The notes beneath the pieces are model-generated. The model ran no database searches and had not been told where the DNA came from. It was given only the letters and a program-made list of their open reading frames with translations. The translations under genes and the position numbers were made by a program. Shown piece by piece: positions 25,699 through 34,156 of a stretch of DNA of 34,156 nt; position 1 is the first letter of the stretch; every line of letters begins with the position of its first letter. Source of the stretch: an uncultured Gammaproteobacteria bacterium (GTDB lineage Bacteria; Pseudomonadota; Gammaproteobacteria; Pseudomonadales; Ketobacteraceae); the NCBI GenBank assembly GCA_913063125.1, contig CAJXZM010000057.1, positions 1 to 34,156 of the forward strand. The letters are read 5' to 3'.

Positions 25699-26519
25699 CC
25701 CATCACTCGACTAATTAATTTTTGATAACCCGTAGGTAATATGCGCTGAATCACATCACCAATTTTGGCATCAACACCCACTAGAATACGCGGTGTTTTA
25801 TTCTCAATACCTTTCAATATTATCGCCGCAGCTTGATCCGGGGTTGTTCTGGCTAATTTTTGATTAAACTCTTTTTTCATCTCGTCATGAGATGTTTGAC
25901 GGCCCACAACACCGGCCAGCCGACCACTATTAGCGATGTTTGTTTTCACGCCACCAGGATGAACGCAGCTTACACAAACTGTCGATTTCTCAATTTCCAG
26001 CTCCATCCGCAAACTTTCACTAAACCCCTTAACAGCAAATTTAGCTGCGTTATAAGCCGATTGATTCGGAATAGCAATGAGCCCAAACAAGCTAGAAACA
26101 TTAACAACATGCCCCCACTCACTCTTTTTCAAATAGGGCAAAAATGCCTTGCTGCCGTATACCACGCCCCAAAAATTAATGTTCATTAGCCACTGAAAAT
26201 CTTTATCTGACGTTTCTTCAACGCAACCCGTAAGACTCACACCGGCGTTGTTAATAACAACATTCACCTGACCAAAATGAGAAAAAACACTATCCGCCCA
26301 TTGGTAAACCGCGGAAGAATCAGCCACATCAAGGGTCTCAACAATAACCGCAGAAGCCCCTAAGGATAAACACTCAGCTTTAACCGCATTCAGTGCATCA
26401 CCATTAATATCACTTAATGCCAATCGCGCGTTCTGTTTCGATAATGCATAGGCTAATGCTGCGCCAATGCCCGATGACGCTCCTGTTATTGCAATAACCG
26501 CTTGTTCGAATTTCTTCAT
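25695..26519 (-). CDS. Short-chain dehydrogenase/reductase (SDR)
   Basis: A 274-aa classical SDR. TGASSGIG (12-19) binds the cofactor, NNAG is at 90-93, the catalytic serine at about 142-143 (NVSSLFG), and Y156-x-x-x-K160 in YNAAKFAVKGFSE completes the active site. The C-terminal half (HPGGVKTNIANSGR and the conserved ILVGVDAKIGDVIQRILP tail) resembles membrane-associated lipid-active SDRs. The ATG at 26519 is chosen over a GTG at 26555 because it overlaps the upstream stop as ATGA and has AGGGGA about 10 nt before it. It oxidises an alcohol or reduces a ketone on an unknown, probably lipophilic, compound. Confidence 0.92.
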   Translation of the reverse strand: MKKFEQAVIAITGASSGIGAALAYALSKQNARLALSDINGDALNAVKAECLSLGASAVIVETLDVADSSAVYQWADSVFSHFGQVNVVINNAGVSLTGCVEETSDKDFQWLMNINFWGVVYGSKAFLPYLKKSEWGHVVNVSSLFGLIAIPNQSAYNAAKFAVKGFSESLRMELEIEKSTVCVSCVHPGGVKTNIANSGRLAGVVGRQTSHDEMKKEFNQKLARTTPDQAAAIILKGIENKTPRILVGVDAKIGDVIQRILPTGYQKLISRVMG

Positions 26520-27355
26520 ACTGATGTTGTCCCCTGTATATTCGATTCTTTCCACTTATTAATTAACGCCGTATTGTCATTATCCCACGGGTGAAAATCA
26601 TCTCGGTAATAATCCAGATAGGGTTTAACAATATTTCGAGCTAAACCACCCTTGCCCAAAAAGAACTTTGCAGCACCAACTACATCTCGCATGCTTGGCA
26701 TTTTTTTCGCCCAACGCAATAAAGACACCTGGTACAAACCAACTTGCCACAAAAACAGCGCAGTTTGAATACCCATCACAATATGTAAACGCCGCCTTCC
26801 ACCAACACAAGCCTCATACACATCAAAAGCTACCGCTTTATGCTCAATCTCTTCGACCGCATGCCACAATAATAATTCACGGGCAGAGGCCGGCAGCGGA
26901 TCAAGAACATGTTGATTTTCAAGGATGTACTCCGCCATGATTGCTGTAATATGCTCCATCCCGACAGTCGATGCCAAAAAGTCACGTTTATCCAAACGCC
27001 CCTTGTCATGACTAATTTTCTTCTCCAGGTCTTCCTCAATACGATGGACAAACAAACCTAAATCATTCAATACTTTGTTAATTGCCTTATGCTGATAGCT
27101 ATGATGTCCCTCTTGGCCTATAAACCCCTTTATACTTTCTTGTAGCTCAGGGTCTGTTATTTGATCCCGATAATTACGAACTGAATCTATGAAACCCTTC
27201 TCACCTGGAGGAAAGGTCGCAGACAGCGCCGCCATGTAGGTACTAATAATACTGTTGTTATCAAAAAAATACTTTTCTGTGATATCACCAAATGGAAAAT
27301 CCATTTTGCGTACTTTAATGGCCGGAGCCCCTGAGATTCGCTGCATGGCTGTCAT
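26516..27355 (-). CDS. PF10118 family protein (predicted metal-dependent hydrolase)
   Basis: First gene of the operon, 279 aa, of a family annotated as predicted metal-dependent hydrolase but of unproven activity. It is almost wholly helical. Two ExxH motifs are visible, E82-x-x-H85 in GQEGHHSYQHKAIN and E169-x-x-H172 in HAVEEIEHKAVAFDVY, plus E134-H135 in VGMEHITAIMAEY. This spacing is like ferritin-fold di-iron proteins, so oxygenase or other di-iron chemistry is an alternative to hydrolysis (inference). A hydrophobic stretch (MGIQTALFLWQVGLYQVSLL, about 194-213) may be a membrane anchor. The genes downstream are coupled by ATGA overlaps. Divergent from an AraC regulator that probably activates it. 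Confidence 0.85.
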   Translation of the reverse strand: MTAMQRISGAPAIKVRKMDFPFGDITEKYFFDNNSIISTYMAALSATFPPGEKGFIDSVRNYRDQITDPELQESIKGFIGQEGHHSYQHKAINKVLNDLGLFVHRIEEDLEKKISHDKGRLDKRDFLASTVGMEHITAIMAEYILENQHVLDPLPASARELLLWHAVEEIEHKAVAFDVYEACVGGRRRLHIVMGIQTALFLWQVGLYQVSLLRWAKKMPSMRDVVGAAKFFLGKGGLARNIVKPYLDYYRDDFHPWDNDNTALINKWKESNIQGTTSV

Positions 27356-27413
27356 TTTCTACTCCCCTCAACAGATATAGTGTAAGGCACCCTCACCCTC
27401 GCCGGGTACCTGC

Positions 27414-27448
27414 TATCTACTATCCTATGGTCTTAAGGTAGATATAAT
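27414..27448 (+). promoter_or_regulatory. Inverted repeat and -10 of the AraC gene
   Basis: TATCTAC (27414-27420) and GTAGATA (27438-27444) are exact inverse arms 17 nt apart, a spacing of two helical turns between half-site centres, in the divergent region between the AraC gene and the PF10118 operon. A perfect TATAAT (27443-27448) overlaps the right arm and would start transcription near 27455, which argues for ATG 27484 as the AraC start. The -35 is weak, as in activated or autoregulated promoters. Confidence 0.5.
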
Positions 27449-27483
27449 GTTTAATTGTGTCGAATTTGTGGTTATATGGGGCC

Positions 27484-28533
27484 ATGACTGATAACTTTGA
27501 AACAATTGGCGAGGGAGACTTCGCAATTTCTGTCGATTACCTAATTGCTCTGAATGAGTACGCATCCGAATGTGGTATGACGCCACAAGAGGTATTGCGT
27601 GACACCTCCATCCCTTTGAATACGCTAATAAAGCCCAGTTGCCGAATCCGACATCACTCCATGGACCAAGCAGTTCGAAACGTTATTAATGGGTTAAATG
27701 ACCCCCTCCTGCCTATAAAATACGGCAAACGTTTAACCATCTCACGGCACGGCGTACTTGGCTTTGCCGCGCAGAGCAGCCAAACCCTGTTGGAAGCGGC
27801 GAGTTTGTTAATCAACTTTATTCAAACACGCTCTGGTGGCGGGGAGCGCTTAAACTTTTCAATTGTAGATGATCAGGCCTGCCTAAGTATGCACGGTAGT
27901 GACGAGTCAATATCCTCAGATGTCGCGCTATTTCATGCGCTATCGGTATTTATCAGTATTGAAGCCATCGCTCGCTGGCTAGCAGGAAAAACACAAGGCC
28001 ACGTCAAGGCTGAAATATTGTTAACCTTTGATGCTCCCTGTGAAATCCCCAGTGATATTTTATCTCCAGGTCTTGTTATTAGATTTAATCAAAAAAGAAA
28101 CGAATTACGATGCCCAGTCTCTTACCTAGAACAACCTCTGGCATCAGCTAATCCTTCTCTTTTTGATGAGGCAAAAAAAGAGTGTGAAATTGAACTGGTA
28201 CAACTCAGCTTAAAAACAGACATCACAGCACAAGTACGATCACATTTTAGAAACCATGAGAATAAAACCCCTACCATTGATTTGGTGGCCGATAAAATGA
28301 ATATATCCACCCGAACATTAAAGCGAAAATTACATGATGCAGGTACCACGTATCAAAAGATAAAGGATTCAGAACGTTTTACACAAGCCATCAATTTGTT
28401 AGAGAACACAAAAAAAACCATGGAACAAATAGCGGAAATATTGGGGTACAGCGACGCCAGCAATTTTACCAAAGCCTTCAAAAACTGGGCAAATGTCTCA
28501 CCTAATGAATATCGATCACGAGTAACACGCTAA
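27484..28533 (+). CDS. AraC family transcriptional regulator (OruR/Arabinose_bd type)
   Basis: A 349-aa regulator. The N-terminal two thirds are an effector-binding domain of the OruR type (residues about 10-215: VDYLIALNEYASECGMTPQ, then KYGKRLTISRHGVLGFAAQSSQTL). The C-terminal AraC double helix-turn-helix (about 270-345) shows IDLVADKMNISTRTLKRKL and then MEQIAEILGYSDASNFTKAFKNW, ending NVSPNEYR. The start is ATG 27484; a GTG at 27457 is possible but nearly coincides with the predicted transcription start. It is divergent from the PF10118-SDR-hydrolase operon, the most likely target, and is followed 4 nt later by a TetR gene. Regulators of this architecture often control lipid or hydrocarbon degradation. 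Confidence 0.92.
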   Translation: MTDNFETIGEGDFAISVDYLIALNEYASECGMTPQEVLRDTSIPLNTLIKPSCRIRHHSMDQAVRNVINGLNDPLLPIKYGKRLTISRHGVLGFAAQSSQTLLEAASLLINFIQTRSGGGERLNFSIVDDQACLSMHGSDESISSDVALFHALSVFISIEAIARWLAGKTQGHVKAEILLTFDAPCEIPSDILSPGLVIRFNQKRNELRCPVSYLEQPLASANPSLFDEAKKECEIELVQLSLKTDITAQVRSHFRNHENKTPTIDLVADKMNISTRTLKRKLHDAGTTYQKIKDSERFTQAINLLENTKKTMEQIAEILGYSDASNFTKAFKNWANVSPNEYRSRVTR

Positions 28534-28537
28534 AAAA

Positions 28538-29119
28538 ATGACTTCCGTTCCCATCCAAAAAAAAGATCTCAACAATACACAAAAAAAAATCATTAATGCG
28601 GCTATCCTTTGCGTAAAACGCTGGGGGGTAGAAAAAGTAAATCTGAACGATATTGCTAAAGAAGCCGGGGTAACACGCCCTACAGTTTACAGTTACTTTA
28701 GTAATCGTGATGAAATCATTCAACAAGCATTATTACAATCTGCCTACCTCTTTGGTGTCAAAGCAATAAAACATCTACAAAAATTTGAGACTGCCAGAGA
28801 GCGAACAATTGAGGCAATTGTTTATTCTTTAAAAAAACTCCCCCAAGAACCAAGCCTTGCCTTACTTAAAAACACCGACATGGCCGATATCATTAACAAC
28901 AACGGACTAAGTACACCAGAAGGTCAACAAATCCTTCGCAGCCTCTTCCAAGTAATACTCATTGAAAAGTCATTCGACGATGATGAACTTGATGAAATAG
29001 CCGAAGTAACAACCCGGTTTTTGCTTTCGCTATTAACCATCAAAAGCCCTAAGAAGCGGAGTAATAAAGAGTTAAGAAGTTTTATCGAACGTAGGCTACT
29101 ACCCTCTCTTGGATTATAG
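28538..29119 (+). CDS. TetR family transcriptional regulator
   Basis: A 193-aa TetR-family repressor. DNA-binding domain about 14-62: TQKKIINAAILCVKRWGVEKV, then the helix-turn-helix VNLNDIAKEAGVTRPTVYSYFSNRDEI. The C-terminal ligand domain shows no recognisable subfamily. It starts only 4 nt after the AraC stop, with no ribosome-binding site beyond the end of that gene, so it is co-transcribed with it and probably translated by reinitiation. The two regulators thus form one control cassette beside the PF10118 operon. Its stop is 2 nt from the convergent LysR gene. Confidence 0.92.
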   Translation: MTSVPIQKKDLNNTQKKIINAAILCVKRWGVEKVNLNDIAKEAGVTRPTVYSYFSNRDEIIQQALLQSAYLFGVKAIKHLQKFETARERTIEAIVYSLKKLPQEPSLALLKNTDMADIINNNGLSTPEGQQILRSLFQVILIEKSFDDDELDEIAEVTTRFLLSLLTIKSPKKRSNKELRSFIERRLLPSLGL

Positions 29120-29121
29120 CG

Positions 29122-30000
29122 TCACCCTTCTATAGCAATATTTTCTGAAAGAAAATCGACCAGCAACCTAACCTTCGGGGACAACTGCCTATTATTCGGA
29201 TACAATGCCCAGACGCCTTCATCAGGCTCACGCATCCCTTCGAGGGCAACCAACAATTGTCCGCTATCAATGTATGATTCAACATAATGATTAGGCAGCT
29301 GAACAATACCCGCCCCTTTAAGTGCCGCATCCAACAAATTGTATCCATTATTACACCGTAGAGTACCGGAAACCCGCACCTGTTTCTTTTTACCTGACTG
29401 CTGAAATTTCCAGAAATCCAATGATCCCAATAAGCAATTATGCTTTTGCAAGTCTGACAATGATTTCGGCACCCCGTTCTTTTTAGCATATTCGGGAGAG
29501 AGACAAACAAATACCGACCTGTTTGATAAACGCTTTGCCATCATCGAAGAGTCTTCTAGCTTTCCATGACGAACGGCTAAATCATAACCACCATCAACTA
29601 AGTCAACGACTGCATTGGTAAGGTGAAAATCAACCTCAACAAACTCATACTTAATCATGAAATCATTAACCAATGGCCCTAAAACTTCCTCACCATACGT
29701 CACAGGGGCTGTTAACCGAATTTTCCCACGGGGAACATTATCCATACTTACAATGGACTGCTCTGCCTCTGCTAGGCTCTTAAGAATGTTTTTGCAATCT
29801 TGAAAATAGGCACACCCTTCCTGCGTTAGCGCCAGTTTTCGCGTCGTTCGGTACAGCAATTTAACACCAAGCCGCTTTTCCAAAGCGCTTACCTGGCGGC
29901 TGACCTGAGCAGTGGACACCCCTAAACGTTTTGCGCCTTCAGTAAAGCTATTACATTCTGCAACCGCAACAAATTCACTTACCCCTTCCCATAAACGCAT
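29122..30000 (-). CDS. LysR family transcriptional regulator
   Basis: A 292-aa LysR-type regulator. Winged helix-turn-helix at the N-terminus (FTEGAKRLGVSTAQVSRQVSALEKRLGVKLLYRTTRKLALTQEG, about 18-62, split here only by description) followed by a periplasmic-binding-protein-like effector domain from about 90. The ATG is preceded by AGGAGG, one of the best ribosome-binding sites in the window. It is divergent from frmA-fghA with 151 bp between them, the classical arrangement for a LysR activator, so it probably responds to formaldehyde or S-hydroxymethylglutathione. The effector is inferred, not visible. Confidence 0.93.
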   Translation of the reverse strand: MRLWEGVSEFVAVAECNSFTEGAKRLGVSTAQVSRQVSALEKRLGVKLLYRTTRKLALTQEGCAYFQDCKNILKSLAEAEQSIVSMDNVPRGKIRLTAPVTYGEEVLGPLVNDFMIKYEFVEVDFHLTNAVVDLVDGGYDLAVRHGKLEDSSMMAKRLSNRSVFVCLSPEYAKKNGVPKSLSDLQKHNCLLGSLDFWKFQQSGKKKQVRVSGTLRCNNGYNLLDAALKGAGIVQLPNHYVESYIDSGQLLVALEGMREPDEGVWALYPNNRQLSPKVRLLVDFLSENIAIEG

Positions 30001-30016
30001 TGTTACCTCCTGGTAA

Positions 30017-30051
30017 TAGACTTTTACAACGTCAATTTTTAATGGAGTCTA
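30017..30051. promoter_or_regulatory. Inverted repeat in the lysR-frmA intergenic region
   Basis: TAGACT (30017-30022) and its inverse AGTCTA (30046-30051), 23 nt apart, lie between the divergent LysR and frmA genes, 17-51 bp from the LysR start. A LysR dimer-of-dimers site spans such a distance, so this is a candidate for autoregulation and frm activation. No further support. Confidence 0.35.
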
Positions 30052-30100
30052 CAGGACAAACGAAATAAAATGCCAATTAATACGTTTTTGCCATACTTAG

Positions 30101-32147
<2,047 letters not shown>

Positions 32148-32164
32148 CACGTTGACCTTACTTA

Positions 32165-32206
32165 AATTAACCCGGCACACTCAATGTGCAGGGTTAATTC
32201 CTTTTT
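32165..32206 (+). terminator. Intrinsic terminator of frmA-fghA
   Basis: AATTAACCC (32165-32173) pairs with GGGTTAATT (32191-32199), and GCACA (32175-32179) with TGTGC (32185-32189), with one G/A mismatch and a 5-nt loop. A pyrimidine-rich CCTTTTTAC stretch follows. It begins 18 nt after the fghA stop. Confidence 0.8.
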
Positions 32207-32287
32207 ACTTTTCCTGTTATTCGTTCCTTCTAGCTCACGCCTTCCCTCTCTTCTTTTAAAGTTTGTCTGGGTTTGGCCTTTAGAGAG

Positions 32288-32310
32288 CGGTTTGGGCAAT
32301 TTGTTATGCC
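32288..32310. repeat. Possible half attC-like sequence beyond the SRPBCC gene
   Basis: On the minus strand, about 40 bp after the SRPBCC stop, the sequence reads GCATAACAAATTG then CCCAAACCG, resembling the first (R''-L'') half of integron attC sites. A matching second half could not be found nearby, so at best it is a remnant. The rest of 32207-32349 is without recognisable features. Confidence 0.25.
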
Positions 32311-32349
32311 GATGTTGATGCACTATTTTTTGAACGCTGATTAGCCAAA

Positions 32350-32799
32350 CTAGTCGATACTAAATTCGAGTTTGATTAGCTTTTTCCATCGCCAATGCCT
32401 ATACCGGTAAAATACATTTGCCCAAAGCCATACTAGTGGAGTAGCTAAACCTGCTTCAATATCAATATCATCAATGTATGTGCATTGCTCATTATCTAAA
32501 GTTTCGATTTTAATCAAGTGATGCCAGCGTTTGACTAACCCGCCATGCTCTTCTGAGTCTATAATCATTCGATTCTGATCGATATTTGAGATTCGCCAAT
32601 TGTGTTCCCAACCCGGCAAGATATTGAAAAACCATATCTTGCACTGCGCCTCGGATCCGATAACGAACCTCTCCGGAAGGTTATGCGTTTTAAATGAAAG
32701 CAACCCCTCACAAATATAAAGCATCGTTTTTCTAAGCTGAACATTCTCCCATGCTTTTCCTGCAGAGGTATCCAATACTGTTGTTATAACCGCTCGCAT
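32350..32799 (-). CDS. SRPBCC-like protein of unknown function
   Basis: A 149-aa protein. The ATG at 32799 is used because GGGAG lies 8 nt before it; the longer open frame upstream adds 36 residues lacking support. The pattern TTVLDTSAGKAWENVQLRKT at the start, an alternating strand pattern in the middle (WRISNIDQNRMIIDSEEHGG), and a long C-terminal helix (PLVWLWANVFYRYRHWRWKKLI) fit the START/SRPBCC helix-grip fold, whose members bind hydrophobic ligands. The ligand cannot be inferred. It is the leftmost of four small same-strand genes with unrelated functions at the right edge of the window. Confidence 0.75.
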   Translation of the reverse strand: MRAVITTVLDTSAGKAWENVQLRKTMLYICEGLLSFKTHNLPERFVIGSEAQCKIWFFNILPGWEHNWRISNIDQNRMIIDSEEHGGLVKRWHHLIKIETLDNEQCTYIDDIDIEAGLATPLVWLWANVFYRYRHWRWKKLIKLEFSID

Positions 32800-32934
32800 A
32801 GTTATTCTCCCTAATAAACGTGCTTGGAGAATAAACCCTGGAGTATACCCAAAGGTCAAGTTTACAATCTGACTTTTGCATAACACCTCGAGCATAGGCG
32901 CTTGCACCCTATGCCTTGACTTGCTAGCAGCATT

Positions 32935-33444
32935 TTACGTTTCAATAATTTTGACTTCATTTAGCTCATTGCCAACCGGTGGCTCAAAGAAGTGTTCGGT
33001 ATGCTCAAACATTGCTGGTGTAACCTCTAAAGAATATGTTTCACCTTGTTCTTCGTTACGCTCAAAAACTCGCTTATGACGCAACTCCACTGAAGAAGTT
33101 ACATAATGTAATTTAAATTCAACATTTGAATCTTTAGCTTTTTTCCTGATCGTGTCTCTCTGTTCTTTATTTGCGGCAGCGCCATCAAGAACAATGCTGA
33201 TACCGTTATCGAGTAGTTGTTGACAAACCAGCCATATTTGACCTCGACAGCGCAGATATTTCTCTTTAGCCCACGCCCCAACAACCTGCATAGGCTCCTG
33301 TAGTAAGCCTTCTGGTGCGTCAGGAACAAATAGCTTGGCAAGCCATTCATCCTCTGAAAAGCATATTGCATTCTGTTCTTTAGCAAGTTGTTTCGCATAG
33401 GTAGTTTTCCCTGCACCTATTGGCCCACATACTAGATGTATCAT
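32935..33444 (-). CDS. P-loop ATP-binding protein (AAA_33/zeta-like kinase)
   Basis: A 169-aa P-loop NTPase. Walker A is GPIGAGKTTYAKQLA at residues 7-21; a Walker B-like LDGAAANKEQRD segment (SIVLDGAA) is near 84-92, and a lid with several arginines (ELRHKRVFERN) near 120-130. This arrangement is that of small kinases related to AAA_33, zeta toxins and shikimate kinases. The phosphate acceptor is unknown. There is no adjacent antitoxin-like gene, so a toxin role is not supported. ATG with GGAGAG upstream. It starts 22 nt after the deaminase stop, so these two are probably co-transcribed. Confidence 0.82.
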   Translation of the reverse strand: MIHLVCGPIGAGKTTYAKQLAKEQNAICFSEDEWLAKLFVPDAPEGLLQEPMQVVGAWAKEKYLRCRGQIWLVCQQLLDNGISIVLDGAAANKEQRDTIRKKAKDSNVEFKLHYVTSSVELRHKRVFERNEEQGETYSLEVTPAMFEHTEHFFEPPVGNELNEVKIIET

Positions 33445-33466
33445 TCTCTCTCCATTCTGCTACTTA

Positions 33467-33904
33467 TTAATTCTTGTTTAGGTACGGAGACAAAAACTGA
33501 AATACTGAATCAGATAAAATATTTTCCGTAACTTTGATACCAGCATCTCGTAACATCTTTATCCCTTTGCCACTATTCCTTGGATCAGAATCTTCAACCG
33601 CCACGAATACTTCTTTTATCTTTCTCTCTATTAGAGCATTGGCACACGATGGCGTTCGTCCTTTAAATGAACAAGGCTCTAACGTTACATATGCTACTAC
33701 ATTTTCAAGTGAGCCTGTTATTGATTCCAGAGCGCTTGCTTCGGCGTGACTATTTCCGGGCTCCTTTGTATATCCTGATGCTATAACTTCCCCGTCTTTG
33801 ACTAAAACACAGCCAACTGGAGGATTAGGCCGGCAATTTGGAAGCGCCTTTTTGGACTCTTCCAAAGCCATCGCCATGAATTCTGAATGAGATTTTCTAT
33901 TCAT
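33467..33904 (-). CDS. Stand-alone RibD-like cytidine/pyrimidine deaminase domain
   Basis: A 145-aa zinc-dependent deaminase. The zinc motifs are HAEASAL (His ligand and catalytic Glu) and PCSFKGRTPSCANAL (two Cys ligands); N-CRPNPPVGCVLVKDGEVIASGYT before them is the RibD deaminase pattern. RibD is normally fused to a reductase domain of about 200 residues; here the protein ends right after the deaminase fold, so it is a single-domain relative and not the housekeeping riboflavin enzyme. The ATG at 33904 fits the family start; a TTG at 33922 would add six residues. It begins immediately after an attC-like palindrome. The substrate is unknown. Confidence 0.85.
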   Translation of the reverse strand: MNRKSHSEFMAMALEESKKALPNCRPNPPVGCVLVKDGEVIASGYTKEPGNSHAEASALESITGSLENVVAYVTLEPCSFKGRTPSCANALIERKIKEVFVAVEDSDPRNSGKGIKMLRDAGIKVTENILSDSVFQFLSPYLNKN

Positions 33905-33911
33905 AAGGAGT

Positions 33912-34009
33912 GATAACACCAAGCATAGCGACTGTTAAAACTGGCACGTAATTGCGCAGCAATTTGAGTGTCAGATTTAACAGCCCGTTGTTGCTGCTTC
34001 TTGTTATAC
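33912..34009 (-). repeat. attC-like imperfect palindrome between cupin and deaminase genes
   Basis: About 98 nt fold on themselves. Outer: ATAACA (33913-33918) with TGTTAT (34002-34007); then AAGCA (33921-33925) with TGCTT (33995-33999) after a 2-nt internal loop, with extrahelical bases. Middle: CTGTTAAAACTGGCAC (33932-33947) with GTGTCAGATTTAACAG (33968-33983), 14 of 16 complementary. Centre: AATTGC-GCA-GCAATT (33950-33964). An AAC...GTT-bounded, bulged palindrome of this length between two same-strand cassette-size genes is what an integron attC site looks like. The spacer between the outer two boxes is shorter than usual. Confidence 0.5.
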
Positions 34010-34010
34010 T

Positions 34011-34156
34011 TTAGCCTTCAGGGAATGTTGTTAATACAATACAACCTACCTTTGACTGAGGTATATGCGCAGAACCTATAGGATTGTTAATAAAACTACC
34101 TTCATTATGGTCATTCTCTCCATCATTAAAAACCCCTGATATGACAAATATTTGCT
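34011..34156 (-). CDS. Cupin (ChrR-like) protein, C-terminal part
   Basis: Partial gene running off the right edge; 48 codons end in TAA at 34013-34011. The peptide QIFVISGVFNDGENDHNEG, then SFINNPIGSAHIPQSKVGC and IVLTTFPEG, matches the end of the ChrR-type cupin domain: a strand with F-V-x-x-G-x-F-x-D, the turn with SFI-x-NP-x-GS-x-H containing the metal-ligand histidine, and the final GC-x-x-L strand. Cupins of this kind bind zinc or another metal; some are anti-sigma factor domains, others stand-alone enzymes. The N-terminus is outside the window, so the architecture cannot be decided. It is followed directly by the attC-like palindrome. Confidence 0.75.
   Translation of the reverse strand, partial: QIFVISGVFNDGENDHNEGSFINNPIGSAHIPQSKVGCIVLTTFPEG

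Noticed and set aside
32800..32907. 36-residue N-terminal extension of the SRPBCC protein
   Set aside because: The internal ATG at 32799 has GGGAG at the right distance, and the SRPBCC pattern starts there.
32800..32934. attC site between the kinase and SRPBCC genes
   Set aside because: There is a GCATAGG/CCTATGC hairpin (32892-32914) and a GTTATGC on the minus strand, but no matching first half, so it does not form an attC-like fold.
32935..33444. Zeta-type toxin of a toxin-antitoxin pair
   Set aside because: The P-loop and lid are compatible, but no small antitoxin gene adjoins it and the neighbours are metabolic-type proteins.

Overview
The window looks like a chromosomal segment from a marine or aquatic Gammaproteobacterium of moderate GC (mid-40s percent by eye). 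The evidence is a YgiQ-type radical SAM protein, a DNA-J related protein with a C-terminal J domain, TonB-dependent receptors, a PEP-CTERM surface protein behind a sigma-54 promoter, a leucine dehydrogenase next to a branched-chain keto-acid dehydrogenase, and a glutathione-dependent formaldehyde pathway. I cannot name the genus. No rRNA, tRNA, transposase, phage gene or CRISPR array was seen. Layout, left to right. 1-3.0 kb: the tail of a TonB receptor, an FAD monooxygenase with an unusual N-terminal pair of CxxCxGxG motifs, a DUF3297 protein, and a GNAT acetyltransferase followed by a 50-codon GNAT remnant that has lost its middle. 3.0-4.8 kb: a sterol desaturase-family hydroxylase and a TetR regulator, whose promoter carries a palindrome in the -35/-10 spacer. 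4.9-9.5 kb: leucine dehydrogenase and BkdA1-BkdA2-BkdB (E1alpha, E1beta, E2), which convert branched-chain amino acids to branched acyl-CoAs; E3 is not in the window. 9.5-13.3 kb: a 7TM-PAS-GGDEF-EAL cyclic-di-GMP protein and the DNA-J related protein. 13.4-16.4 kb: two poorly known small proteins, an acyl-CoA thioesterase, an iron-type alcohol dehydrogenase with a 14-bp-periodic repeat array upstream, and an acyl-CoA-binding protein. 16.4-24.6 kb: a TonB receptor, YgiQ, the PEP-CTERM protein, a MocR regulator divergent from a class IV aminotransferase, and an orphan small gene. 24.8-29.1 kb: a coupled operon (PF10118 helical protein, SDR, alpha/beta hydrolase) divergent from AraC and TetR regulators, probably for a lipophilic substrate. 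29.1-32.2 kb: a LysR regulator divergent from frmA-fghA (formaldehyde detoxification). 32.3-34.2 kb: four small unrelated genes in one orientation (SRPBCC, P-loop kinase, RibD-like deaminase, partial ChrR-type cupin), with an attC-like imperfect palindrome between the last two. The main themes are acyl-CoA, branched-chain and aldehyde metabolism with local regulators. The most noteworthy items are the possible integron cassette array at the right edge, the CxxCxGxG-monooxygenase fusion, the tandem repeats upstream of the alcohol dehydrogenase, the sigma-54 promoter of the PEP-CTERM gene, and the internally deleted acetyltransferase.
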